Source of the DNA: Elysia chlorotica
Taxonomy: Eukaryota > Mollusca > Gastropoda > Plakobranchidae
Length of the DNA stretch: 64,000 nucleotides
Assembly: GCA_003991915.1 (NCBI GenBank)
Contig: RQTK01000947.1
Span: 51,148-115,147 of the forward strand
Reading direction: 5' to 3'
A program made the position numbers and the translations under genes. The notes beneath the pieces were generated by a model. That model searched no databases, was not told where the DNA came from, and saw nothing but the letters and a program-made list of their open reading frames with translations. Shown here in pieces: positions 11,460 through 22,195 of this stretch (its first letter is position 1; the number at the start of each line of letters is the position of its first letter).

Positions 11460-12340
11460 GCAGATTCTTAGAACTCAGCATCTCCTCCACTTTGGAACGG
11501 AACGGCACACAGGATATTATGGTTGGTGCCTGGACTACCATCAGGCAGTTAGTGCTCTACTGCTCCATCACAACAAGTGGATATATAGCCGTTACTGTGC
11601 ATGTGCTCATCTGACGTGATGTAAATACAATACAGACTCTAACTGTGCCACCTTATTTGTATTAAGTCCTAGATCTATCTTGTTTTTAAAAGGCAAAAAT
11701 CTTTAGTGTTTTAGAAATCAGGTAGAACTTCATAAAATTGAGATGACGAGTTGTTCTTTTTTAATCTCTGTAGCATAATTGTATCGGTCATAATTATGTT
11801 TATCTGATTTTCGCTTGTTTGGGTTTTTCCACCGGTGCCTATCTATGGTGTCACGGGAATGAATTAACGTTGATGCACAGTATCAGTTCAATGACCATGG
11901 CTGTTTAGAAAGATAATCATAGAGGTTAGGTATCAAACTCCGTCTTTCGGGGCTGATCGTGGGAGTTGCCGATAAAACCGTGGTAACGTCACCCTTCCGA
12001 GTAGGCAACAAAATCAATAACAGCAAAAATAAAATATATTAGGTTTCGCTACTTTTTAATGAATATTTTTAGAATAGAAATCGTGTGAATATTTCTGGAT
12101 ATGTGACTTGGAATTCGGTTTAAAATTTCAATATTTTTATACAGTGTCTCATTAAGCATTTGAGTATACTTGTGACTTAGAATTACAACCCAAGTACGTT
12201 TTTTTTATTTTATATATTAATCTTTGTTCAGAATTGTTAAAAAAAGTAATTCTTTCTTTGTGGGTACAGTGTACTTCCAATGTTTTAACATTCTTTTGCA
12301 TGTTGGATAGATGTGTGGTGATAAAAGAAACCAATAAAGG
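11460..12340. other. AT-rich non-coding DNA upstream of the receptor exon
   Basis: No SINE or strong exon signal. This may be distal 5' flank or an intron of the receptor gene. Confidence 0.35.
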
Positions 12341-12349
12341 GTTAACAGT

Positions 12350-12929
12350 GAGATATTCATGGATTTACTATTCCAGTAAACAACTTGATATAAACAGTAA
12401 AACGTGGACTTTCTAAAGGAGATTCTATCTACAGGAGATCAACATTTGACATGTGACAAGTTTATTTAATTTAAAACATTTGGGGAGTAAAACACCAAAA
12501 CCAACTCCACAGTACTCTGACTTTGTTGTTTGAGGTACTGTTTGAGATACTGGTGATATTAAGAAGAAGCTAGCAAGAGTCTACATTTATCATTATTTTA
12601 ATGAGCATCTTCAATTAGTGTCACAAAAAAAGGTGTTATTTAAACAGTGATTATATTCATGGATTTACTATTACAGCAATGGACAACTTGAGATGAACTG
12701 TAAAACGTGGACTTTGTAGAGGAGATTATATCTACAGGGGATCAACGTTTGACATTTGGGAAGTTTATTTAATTTGAAACACTTTGTGGAAATAACATCA
12801 ACACCAAGTTATTACAGTACTCTGACTTTGTTGTTTGAGGTACTGATGATATCTGCTTCAATGAGAAGCTAGCATAGCAAGAGTCTATATTCATCATTAT
12901 ATCAATGAGCATCTTCAATTAGTTTCACC
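12350..12929 (+). repeat. about 300-bp tandem duplication forming the 5' flank of the receptor exon
   Basis: ATTCATGGATTTACTATT.CAG at 12355 recurs at 12655, and ATGAGCATCTTCAATTAGT at 12601 recurs at 12904. Period is 300-303 bp. The second unit runs directly into the start codon at 12930. The corresponding place in the first unit reads GTCACAAA and has no ATG. Confidence 0.9.
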
Positions 12930-13840
12930 ATGGACCTTCCAGGAGCTTCAAAGTTCGGAAATTCCGAAAGTTCTACCCCAACCAAAGCGTCTAGTTGCAT
13001 TCACTGCGAAATTGCACACAGAAAAGCCCAGGTGGGGAACCATTCGCCACAAACCAGGATGCCTCTCGACGGAAAACTACACAGACCTGTGCTTTTTGAG
13101 CACATACGGACTAAGCCTAGGCCTAGATCTAGGTCTAAATCTAAATTAACGTTTCCAAACTCCAAATTTCTAAGCCTATCCACCCAGAATTTAAATTCAA
13201 CGACATTGTTCCAACGCACCTCTCCACCGTCATTCGTTTCTCTGTGTGTCACAATCCTCATCCTTATAAGCGCATGCGCAGTACGCACGGAAGCTGCAAC
13301 GGCGTCCGGTTCTGAATCTCCCCAGTCTCAGTCGGAGGTTATCGTGCGGGTTTCTCCGATCACCAGCATCGTTGCTATGGCCAACTTGAACAGCAGTAGT
13401 AATAGCACCGGTGCGACGGCGCGGCAGCAGCAGCAACAACAACAACAACAGGCGTCTGGCGAGTTCTGCAACATCGGGCTGCTGGTTCCCGCCCTGCACC
13501 ACAACAGGTCTGGCGCCGTTAACCCTATAGACGACATGGCTGAGTACCTGAACAAAGCCACGTACTGGTACTCGGCTAGCGTCGTGAGGAACGTACAGGC
13601 GGCGCTTAACGGGACGCTGCGGGTCCTGCGCGGCGCGAACAACGCGACGGAAGCTAATAACAACAATCCCGGCGGTGAAGGTCAAAGTCAAGGTCAAGGT
13701 CGTGGGCAAGGTCAAGGAGGTCGGATGTGCAATGTCAAGGTCGAATGGCGCGACGGAGGCTGGTGCGACGAGAAGACAGCCCTGGGTCAGATCGTGGCTT
13801 TACACATGGCTCAGGAAAACCGAGCGTTCGTGGGCCCCCC
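12930..13840 (+). CDS. 5' coding exon of a receptor with an ANF-receptor-type ectodomain (probable membrane guanylate cyclase)
   Basis: The start is chosen because CACCATGG is a near-ideal Kozak context and an in-frame TGA lies 24 bases upstream at 12906. The exon gives 303 codons plus two bases. Residues 1-100 are polar with an Arg/Ser/Lys-rich patch (61-72). Residues 101-116 (SFVSLCVTILILISAC) form a hydrophobic signal or anchor. Sequons follow at N154, N158, N192, N227 and N238, and nine glutamines at 166-174. Residues 179-304 read like the first lobe of ligand-binding ectodomains of natriuretic-peptide-type receptor guanylate cyclases: an early CNIGLLVP strand, a WRD..C region around 272-279, and FVGP at 300-303 where relatives have FxGPxC. 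A GQ-rich insert (250-264) is unusual. Kinase-like and cyclase domains would be on later exons, not found here. A GPCR or other ANF-receptor protein is possible. Confidence 0.62.
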
Positions 13841-13846
13841 GTGAGG
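13841..13846 (+). other. 5' splice donor of the receptor exon
   Basis: GTGAGG directly follows GGCCCCCC. Without splicing the frame meets TGA at 13842, in the middle of the conserved FVGPxC block, so a donor here is the simplest reading. The exon would end in phase 2. Confidence 0.6.
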
Positions 13847-13859
13847 CCCCCCGTGTTAC

Positions 13860-13967
13860 AACTGTGAGTAACTGTAGTCGTTGTTACTGTGTTCTAACTG
13901 TGAGTAGCTGTAAAAGTTGATACTGTTTTATAACTGTGAGTAGCTGTAGTCGTTGTTACTGTTGTAT
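13860..13967 (+). repeat. 36-bp minisatellite, three units
   Basis: AACTGTGAGTARCTGTA begins at 13860, 13896 and 13932, exactly 36 bp apart. Each unit contains GTGAGTA, which resembles a 5' splice site. Confidence 0.9.
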
Positions 13968-14262
13968 ATTTATATTTGTTTGATACGGGCAAAACTCGGG
14001 TCCGGGTAGTGGGTGCAATTTTGTTTTGATTGGTAGATTAGTTGTTTTCTTAACGCTCATCGTCAGCATCGATTTGGCTAGCACGCAAACGGGTCCCAAG
14101 ATTTGGCAATAATTATATTACGTGCTGTCTCATAGAGGCGAATAGACGAAACCAATACGCTAGTACAACTTTTAAAGAAGAATTTACTAAATATGCTTTA
14201 TGAAACACCTCAAAGCCCAGAAAATACGTTAACTCTTTGGTGTTTTATTCATTGGTGGCACT

Positions 14263-14375
14263 TTAAATTGTTGTTGTTATTGTTGTTGTTGTTGTTACTG
14301 TAGATGTTGTTTTTGTTGGTGGTTGTGGTGGTAATGGTGGCGATGGGAGTCGTGATGATGGTAGTGTTGTTGAAG
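14263..14375. repeat. TTG / GGT imperfect repeats
   Basis: TTG units pass into GGTGG and GATGG variants. No coding signal. Confidence 0.8.
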
Positions 14376-14507
14376 TCGTTAAACTAAATTTTATTAACAT
14401 AGTTATCATCAAGCCTGTTGCGAATACATGTACATTGTATTTTTTTTAGATTGCTCCTTCGGTGTTTTACGTTACTGTTTAATGTTGTTTATGTTTTTGT
14501 TGTCGCT

Positions 14508-14523
14508 GGCGTTGTTGTTGTAC

Positions 14524-14583
<60 letters not shown>

Positions 14584-14653
14584 GATTGTTGTTGTTGTTG
14601 TTGTTGTGATTGTTGTTGTTGTTGTTGTTGTGATTGTTGTTGTTGTTGTTGTT

Positions 14654-14691
<38 letters not shown>

Positions 14692-14693
14692 GC
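14508..14693. repeat. (TTG)n microsatellite
   Basis: About 180 bp of TTG with regular GTGATTG interruptions near 14581, 14605 and 14629. That spacing suggests a 24-bp higher-order unit within the array. Confidence 0.95.
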
Positions 14694-14866
14694 TGTTCTT
14701 GTGCGTGTGCTTTCGATGCACCAGGTCCCTGTCGTGCTATTGTTGACCTGGTTTGTTTTGGTGTAATCGCCAGATCCACATACATGTACCTTTGTCCCAG
14801 GGTGAGGGGGTGGGGGTCAGGTGTCGGTGACTTATTCGTTACTATCTGTGATGGTGATCTGTTTCT

Positions 14867-14871
<5 letters not shown>

Positions 14872-14930
<59 letters not shown>

Positions 14931-14937
14931 CTCTCTT
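14872..14937. repeat. (CT)n microsatellite
   Basis: Nearly pure CT. Confidence 0.95.
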
Positions 14938-15192
14938 TCCCCTAACCTTGTCCTGTATGAATGAGACAGACCAAATCACTGATATTATCTGAGCACTTGA
15001 CATCGAAGCTTCATCCCTGCATTCCCTGGACATTTTATCACCGACAGCTCTTACCGTCAACGCGCGCGACTGATAAGCACATGGAGTGGGTTCAATCTCT
15101 GCTCTCCAATCACTGGGATCTCCGATTCTATGATCACGCCAGATAAGCGCGTATCGGACGCAACTACATCAACCGCCACAAATACAACATGG

Positions 15193-15452
15193 ATGGGTTG
15201 GGTTGGGTTGAGTTGGTTTTAACGTCCAACATCAGCACTATAATAGGCTATATTGTGGACGGGCCCCAAGACTGACGTCTGACAATTTTATGTGCTGCCA
15301 CACACGAGACAGGGCGGGGATACCATGACTCCTGTCTCAGCCGGTCACATTAAACTGACACCGACCCAACCAGTAGGGAGCGAAATCGCCAGGGCTCGAA
15401 CCACGAACCTTTTGCGTCGGATGCCGATGTTCTACCCCAGGACTACCGTACA
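15193..15452 (-). mobile_element. SINE, near full length
   Basis: The tail begins at TTGGGTTGAGTTGG and the body is intact. The head is present but its first 20 bases are diverged (ACTACCGTACACCGC). No convincing target-site duplication. Confidence 0.9.
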
Positions 15453-15729
15453 CCGCAGCATGGACACTAATCAGGGAAATATTCTTTAGTCTCGCACTCT
15501 GAGTCAACGGAAGGGAGACGCCGATAAACAGCCATCGAACATCGATTTTTTAAAAAGCGGCATTGGAATACAGTGTATAAACTGATACAAGCCCATGCCA
15601 AAAGAATAGGATTTAATGCCTCGCTTCGGTTGTATAATGTTCTATATCATTTCTAAAATTGTAAAGATTTAGAGAACATGTATTTCACAGAAAAGATATC
15701 TACCCCCTCTTTACCACCTTATTTGTTAG

Positions 15730-15822
15730 TTGTTGTTTTGTTTTTGTTTTGTCTTTTTTTTTTGGGGGGGGGGGTGTTTTTTTTGTGTGTTTTTTGTTGT
15801 TTTTTGTTGTTGTTTTTATTGT

Positions 15823-15870
<48 letters not shown>

Positions 15871-15900
15871 TTTTTTTTTTTGTTTTTTTTTTTTGGGGGG
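15730..15900. repeat. TTG / T / G-tract compound repeat
   Basis: T-runs and two G-runs (about 15764 and 15895) bracket a TTG array at about 15826-15870. Confidence 0.9.
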
Positions 15901-16269
15901 GTACACATGTATTTTTCTTCAGATATCAATTACCTCGTGATAAAATTAATGTTTTAATTGCGGTTTCCTCACTAATTATGTTTGAAAATGTTTTTGTTGT
16001 CTGTATTTTCCCCTTTTGGTTCTGTTTTCTTTGCAAGCATTTAAAGTCATCCCTCACGTTACCACAACAAACAGTCAAGATGATCTATCATTTTGTGTGT
16101 GTCTTTGTTTTGTTAGTTTGTATACCTGACATAATTATGTGACCCGTCCAGTTGTTATCGTCTCAATCACACAACCAGACCGTCTTGTTCCCTGTTCGTT
16201 ACGTGGTTGGGGCTGTATCAGTTTGTCATATATAATTTTGCTTATATAGACTACATATAATGAAGCTGT

Positions 16270-16345
16270 GCTATTAAGTTGTAGAGGGTTGGTTCTCCAA
16301 TCGGGAGGTTCCTGGTTCGAAATTGACAATTGGGCAAAAAAAGTA
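16270..16345 (+). mobile_element. tRNA-like SINE head, second type
   Basis: AGTTGTAGAGGGTTGGTTCTCC, then GGGAGGTTCCTGGTTCGAAATT. Body absent; a CT-rich tract follows at about 16375. Confidence 0.6.
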
Positions 16346-16374
16346 ATTTTGATATTTAGCACCAAAAAAAAAAC

Positions 16375-16565
16375 TTTCTCTGTCTCTCTTTCTCTCTTTC
16401 TTTATCTCGCTCTTTCGCTCTCTTCATCTCTCTCTTTCTCTTTCTCTCTCTCGCCCTAATATCTATCTATCTGTCTATCTATTCTACTTATTCATCTGCA
16501 TGTCTACATCTTTATACCAATAAACCTATCAATTTATTGTCTGTCTTTCTATCTACATTATCTAC
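16375..16565. repeat. CT / CTAT-rich tract
   Basis: Imperfect CT and TTTCTC repeats, then CTAT and CTGT units. Confidence 0.85.
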
Positions 16566-16947
16566 ATGTACATATATATTTGTTTTTGTTGCTGTTTTTA
16601 ATCAGTTTCTGTATGGTAAATGCATTTCTTTATTATTTTTTTCTGGCTCTTGTTGGGTTTTTGTTTGTGTTTGTGCGTGTGTGGGTGTTTGTCTTGTTGT
16701 TTATATTCTTCAGGTTTTAATGCGTTTATAGCTTGCCGTAACAAGAAGCCTTGGGTGTCCCGTTTGTTTAGATACAGAATTAGTTGTCTGCCCTTGTCTC
16801 GATGTTGCGTGCGAGAAAGGATTACGCCAGTTACGTCAACTGCTTGTGAATTCGGTGAACTTTGTCAGTTTTTTAACATACGTTCTTGTCATTAACAACT
16901 TAACCAGTAGAACCGAGTCTGCCCAGAATAACTGTCGAAGTCAGAGT

Positions 16948-17207
16948 TGTTGTTGTTGGTGGTGGTGGTGGTGGTGGTTTAACGTCCAACTTCAGCACTA
17001 TATAGGCTATATGGTCGACGGGCCCCAAGACTGACGTCTGACAATTTTATGTGCTGCCACACACGAGACTGGACGGGGATACCTTGACTCCTGTCACAGC
17101 CAGTCACATTAAACTGACACCGACCCAACCAGTAGGGAGCACAATCACCAGGGCTCGAAAACGGACTTCTTGCGTCGGAAGCCGATGTTCTACCCCAAGA
17201 GCCATTT
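16948..17207 (-). mobile_element. SINE with TTG/TGG array on its tail
   Basis: The element proper starts at TTTAACGTCCAACTTCAGC (16979). The 5' side is TTG and TGG repeats, where the A/C-rich 3' tail of the SINE is expected. The head is complete to TAGAACATCGG; the first 15 bases are lost. Confidence 0.9.
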
Positions 17208-17514
17208 TATTGAGAGAAAAATAGTCGAGTTATACCCCCTAACTAACAACATGGGGTATCAACGAGGCTTCTTATAGTAAAATTCAGGTCACCGAAATCA
17301 ACAAACATATTCATTTAGAACCAAAGTGAGCTATATTATTAAGATATTAGACACAGTTAGGACAGTTTACATTCCGAGTCCACTAGGCTTGTAGGCTGAA
17401 CCAAAAATACCCACTGGTTATTTTTCTTCCCTTGCTATGATTCTAATTTCAAATAATAGATCATAGATGCTATGCAAAAATGTGTTCACTTCAGTCAATT
17501 AGGCGCCTCTGCCT

Positions 17515-17680
17515 CTTGTTGTTGTTTTTTCGTTTTGTTGTTGTTGTTATTGTTGATGTTGTTGTTTTTGTTGTTGGTGGTGGTGGTGGTGGTGGTGGTG
17601 GTGTTCTTGTTTTTTTGTGGGGGGTTGTTTTGCTTTTGTTTTGTTGTTTGTTGTTGTTTTTTATTGTTTTTTGGTTGCCA
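17515..17680. repeat. TTG / GGT / T-rich compound repeat
   Basis: TTG units, a GGT block at about 17574-17602, G5 and T-rich TTTG repeats. Confidence 0.9.
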
Positions 17681-17875
17681 CGGCTATCCGTCCTGCTTGT
17701 AGCTAAATCGATGGCCACTTCTAAAGTTTGTATGACGAAGCGAAATTGCAGGTGCCAACCCATAAAAATAAGAACTTTGGTCTCCTAAATAACCACCTGC
17801 ATCACCTGCTTTGTTGGTCATGTGCCTTCCCCGTTCTGGGTTGGTGTTCCATAATTCTGTTTCCACGACAAACGA

Positions 17876-18129
17876 GGGGCGCGGTGGCCTTGGGGTAGAA
17901 CACAGGCTTCCGACGCAAAAGGTCAGGGTTCCAGTCCTGGCGATTTCGCTCCCTACTGGTTGGGTCGGTGTCAGTATAATGTGACCAACTGAGACAGAAG
18001 TCATGGCATCCCCCGCCCTGGCTCGTGTGTGGCAGCACATACAATTGTCAGACGTCAGTATTAGGGTCCGTTCACAATATAGCCTATATAGTGCTGATGT
18101 TGGACGTTAAACCAACGCATCAACAACAA
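17876..18129 (+). mobile_element. full-length SINE with TSD
   Basis: Intact head from GGGGCGCGGTGGCC, with body and tail to CATCAACAACAAC. Flanking CCACGACAAACGA (17863-17875) and CCACGTCAAACGA (18130-18142) differ at one base. Confidence 0.95.
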
Positions 18130-18399
18130 CCACGTCAAACGATCCTGCGCTGGTCTGTAGTTCACATGTAGCTGGGTCCCTGTCAACCATTTTATGTCGT
18201 CGTACAACTTCCTGATTGGTCTGCCTTTCGCTCTCCTTCTCTCCATTCTGCTTTGTTTGAAAGCTAGAAAATATGGCATTTTGAGATTATTTGTTTCACT
18301 GTAAAAAAAAATAAAAGAAAAGCGTCTGCAAGAATAATTGCTGCTAGTAAAAATTAATGAGAACATAATATGTTTATAATATTATTATTGTCAGGGGGT

Positions 18400-18515
18400 A
18401 CTGGTCTGTGTTCCTCTCTGTCGGACGCTTGTTTCCTACTAGTGAGATCGGTACCAGTGTCATGTGGGGGTGTCCCACTCTGAGGGCCCGTCGCCGTATA
18501 ATGAACTTTTTTGCA
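18400..18515 (+). mobile_element. very degraded SINE body
   Basis: ACTAGTGAGATCGGTACCAGTGTC and GAGGGCCCGTCGCCGTATAAT keep the order of the SINE body and tail with heavy decay. Confidence 0.35.
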
Positions 18516-18574
18516 GACACAGGAGACGGCAAACTAACAAAGATCTTCGCTTTCTTCAATCAAAGATAAAAATA

Positions 18575-18970
18575 TCTGGAATTAAGCGGAAGATTGATTG
18601 AGCACTTTCAGAAAGAAAAAAAAACTAATATTCTGAAAAATTGAGTGCAATCTTCTGAAATGATTCTGCAAATAAATTTAAATAGAGCATTTTCTGAATG
18701 ATTCTGAAAGTCGCATCTCGGGTCTCTCTAACTGGCACCACCTGCCTTTTTTAATGCTAGATGATTTTGCTTCCTTTTTTAAAAGAAAGAGAATATTTGC
18801 TGGAATGATTCTGCAAATAATTATTGATTAAGCCTTCTCAGGATGGTTCTGCAAATTGATTGAGCTTTTTCATAATGATCCTGCAAGTTGAAAGAGAGCA
18901 ATTTCTAGAATGACTCTGCAAATTATTTAAAGAGAGAATTTTCTGCATTGATACTGCAAGTCGAAACTTG
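18575..18970 (+). repeat. degenerate tandem repeat, about 50-bp unit
   Basis: Words of the form GAATGATTCTGCAAATNATT recur at least six times (around 18657, 18700, 18802, 18843, 18885, 18912, 18950) with variable spacing. Old, decayed satellite. Confidence 0.65.
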
Positions 18971-19019
18971 TTTTCTCTGAGCATAACTTGATGTTGTACA
19001 AATGTATCCACCATTGGTT

Positions 19020-19590
19020 CCTTCATGCTCTAACCTTTTTCTTTACAAAGCCTCTAGATAATTGACGAACTAGAACAACTGATACTGTTTGAAGTGAACG
19101 GGTTTTTTGAAAACTGAGATCGATAAATATTGATCTGGAAACATGGATCGTTGTAATGCAACAATGCCCTTTGGCTTCACTAAGATAAGAGCTGTATCTT
19201 TAAAATTTAAAAGCATTCAATTGTTTGCTACAAAGCCATGCGCTGTTCAAAAGGTAAAACTCACGGTTTCTTATCGGTAAGTAGTATCGACTTCTTTACT
19301 GCCAGGTCTAAAACAAAATCTTTTATAGCTATGAGATCCCAGGGCAGGATACTATGGATTTGGCTGGTCAAGTTATACTGCCATCAATCCAACCAGTATG
19401 TAATAAACACGTAGAACTATGTTCTCACGTTATACAAAACTTTTATTAAGATGAAACAATAAAATGAATAGATTTGATCAGGGGATTCAATGTCAGCGTC
19501 TTGAGCTAGATCTAGTCAGTCCAGTGTGTCAATCGGAAGTCCAAAACTGCTGTGTCACTCTAGTTGTGACAGTATACAGTCAGGGGGCGT
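19020..19590. other. AT-rich non-coding DNA
   Basis: No repeat family or gene recognised. Confidence 0.35.
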
Positions 19591-19597
19591 CACTACA

Positions 19598-19665
19598 GTC
19601 GCTGCAGAATCAAACTCGCAACCCTCGGAATAGAAGCTACACGCTCTACCATTTGGACCCCCTTA
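19598..19665 (-). mobile_element. tRNA-like SINE head
   Basis: The reverse complement reads AAATGGTAGAGCGTGTAGC, then GCGAGTTTGATTCTG. Confidence 0.5.
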
Positions 19666-20044
19666 CCCTCCTTCTTCAAACAAGGTGGGCAGGAGAATCT
19701 GCCTTGTCATTGCTAGTCAGTACAATGTAAAACAATGGGCTACCTGGGCTCCACGCTTGAGAGAGGGTCAAACCTGGAGTGGACAATCCCATAGAAGCCC
19801 TGTGGGTGGAGTCCAGCTGCTGTGACGTATGCCTGGACTATCGACCAGGTCGGACAGCTCGTGTGCAAACAGCGTTCACCCGTGGCCTTGTAGATTGAGA
19901 GGCATATTGTCGTAACTGCAAAGGCTTTCAGAGGACAGTTACAACGTTTTGCCTCTGGACCTTCCCCACACTGCTCACTCATGATTGAGTATGACGTTAT
20001 GTGAATCAGGACTGTAATGTATATGTAACACGGGGCAAGCTGAC

Positions 20045-20258
20045 GCTAGTGGAAGAGCTTAGAGCTCTGATTTCGGATTTCAATCCTGCAATTAAGAAAA
20101 GAATTTTGTCGGATTTCTTCTATTACCGATAGGGTCGTTAGGGTCGGTGTCAGTATAATGTGGCCAGCTGCGACAGGAGTTTAGGTATCTTAGCATTGTC
20201 TCATATGGCAACGTGTAACATTGTTATACATTAGACTTGGGTTTCGGCGACGTATAAC
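20045..20258 (+). mobile_element. degraded SINE, second head type
   Basis: Head CTAGTGGAAGAGCTTAGAGCTC and B-box-like GGATTTCAATCC, then GGTCGGTGTCAGTATAATGTG and a decayed tail. Its 3' end abuts the 3' end of the next, oppositely oriented SINE. Confidence 0.65.
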
Positions 20259-20496
20259 TAGTTGGTTTAACGCCCAACATCCGCACTATATAGGCTACAT
20301 TGTGGACGAGCAACAAGACTGACGTCTGACAATTTTATGTGCTGCCACACACGAGGCACGACGGGAATACCGTGACTCCTGTTTCAGCCGATCACATTAA
20401 ACTGAAAACGACCCAAGCAGTAGGGCAGTAGGGGACTAAGTCGCCAAGGCTCGAACCACGGACTTGATGGGTCGGAAGCCGATGTTCTACGCCATG
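20259..20496 (-). mobile_element. SINE, near full length
   Basis: Tail starts at AGTTGGTTTAACGCCCAACATC. The body has a small AGTAGGGC duplication. The head runs to GATGTTCTACGCC. An AGT microsatellite follows on the head side. Confidence 0.9.
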
Positions 20497-20511
20497 GCTA
20501 GTAGCCGTTGT

Positions 20512-20605
20512 GTTAGTAGTAGTAGTAGTAGTATTAGTATTTGTAGTAGTAGTAGTAGTAGTAGTAGTAGAGTAGTAGTACTAGTGCTAGTAGTAGTAGT
20601 AGTTT
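20512..20605. repeat. (AGT)n microsatellite
   Basis: AGT/TAG units with TTTGTAGT and CTAGTGC interruptions. Confidence 0.9.
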
Positions 20606-20649
20606 CGTTGATGTTGTAATTCTAATCTCTCGTCTATGCGCTTCATTCG

Positions 20650-21580
20650 TTCTTTAATATTTATTTCCTAAACAAAAATTAAATTGATACTTACATGTTA
20701 AACAAAACTTTCAAATCGGAAAGGATAAAAAGGATATTTAATTGTAGTACATCTAGATTATCCTTTATTTCTTGTTGTTGGGGATTCGGTTTTTTTGTTT
20801 TTGTTTTGTTGTTTTCGCTCGGTTTTGAGAGATTGGAAGAACTAGCATGCTTTCAATATCAACTTTATTGTGCTTAGAAAGAATCATGTAATTAAATCGC
20901 CTCAATTGATTACCAATAAATAATGGAACACGTGCTTGAAAAAAGATATGTATATGGCGTTAGTGTGTATTTGTATGTTTCTGTGTATAGTAGTAGTAGT
21001 AGTAGTAGTGTTTGTTTTTCCTTTGTTTGTTTTCGTTTGGTTTTGAGGGGTTGGAAGAAATAGCATGCGTTGAATATTAACTTTATTGTATCTAGAAATA
21101 ATCGTGTAACTAAATCGGCTTGACCTGATTTCCATCAAATACGTACCTGAAAAAAACTCTGTACTTGACGAGTGTGGGTATTTTATATTAATTTCTGAAT
21201 ACAAATAAAATTAATACTTACAATCGAAACAAAACTTTCAAATCGGAAAAGGAAAAAAAGTATTAAATTGTACCACATCTAGATCATACTTCATATGTTG
21301 TTGCTGTTTGTGTTCGTTTTTGTTCTCCTTTTGTTTTGTTGTTGTTGTTTTTTTGTTTATTTGTTTGTTGTTGGGTTTTTTTCCTTTGTTTGTTTTCGCT
21401 CGGTTTTGAGAGGTTGGAAGAACTAGCATGCTTTCAATATCACCTTTATTGTGCCTAGAAAGAATTATGTAATTAAATCGGCTTCATTGATTACCATCAA
21501 ATAATGGAAAACGTCTTTGAAATGAGGTATTATATGGCGTGTGTGTGTGTGTGTGTTTGTATGCGAGTCTGTGTATCGTG
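20650..21580 (+). repeat. local triplication
   Basis: AACAAAACTTTCAAATCGGAAA occurs at about 20700 and 21229. TTTTGAGRGRTTGGAAGAA..TAGCATGC occurs at about 20822, 21042 and 21402. Two units are near complete; the middle one lacks its first half. The variable part between the anchors is T/G-rich or TTG repeat. Confidence 0.8.
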
Positions 21581-22024
21581 CTGAGTATCAAATGCCAGGT
21601 CATTGTTTTTCGCGTAGTTAAGTTGCACTGAAAAGGTACTAATTAGTATTCCTGGGTACTTAGAGTAAGTACACTAATCCAGCTCCGATAATACTTGCTG
21701 AATGCGTCACAATCAGCCGACTCTATTGTGTGAGTGACCTTGGAAATACAGGTTTCATAATGCCCGCTAGTTCATCGACTGTCGGTCCCTTTTGTTAATG
21801 TTAGGGCCTAGATTTATACAGTTCGATTCGGACTTTGCATCCACATGACGATTACAGGTGAAATCATTAAGCCTCTAAGGCGCGCATTTTTCTGCTTTGG
21901 GTCTGAGGGTGGGTATGAGATTAGTTCCTTATATCAAAGATACTTTACTCTAAAGAAGAGCAAACATTGGGGATTTTGTATGTTTAGTGTGGGGAGTATG
22001 AGTTCGTTAAATTCGAGTTGTACT

Positions 22025-22195
22025 GTAATGAAGAATAAGAGCAAAAATGTTCCCTTTTCCCCCGTAAGTCTATTATAGGGCTATGATTGGACGACGGTGC
22101 AGATTCCCAAGAAGAATAAGAAAAAAAAAATTTCTCTTTTTCCAAGTAAGTCTATGGTGGAGCTAAGAGTGGACATCGGTGCAGATTCCCTTATC
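22025..22195 (+). repeat. 83-bp tandem duplication
   Basis: GAAGAATAAGA..AAGTCTAT..GGTGCAGATTCCC occurs twice. The second unit continues into the dispersed repeat described next. Confidence 0.7.

Noticed and set aside
13001..13715. Long - strand frames opposite the receptor exon
   Set aside because: Shadow frames in GC-richer coding sequence; they lack the signal, sequon and domain pattern seen on the + strand.
14428..14785. Poly-Asn, poly-Thr, poly-Cys and poly-Gln frames around the TTG array
   Set aside because: All frames on both strands are open because the repeat lacks stop codons; there is no start context or flanking domain.
19740..19982. 80-codon cysteine-containing - strand frame
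   Set aside because: No recognised domain, signal peptide or splice context; similar lengths are expected by chance in 64 kb.
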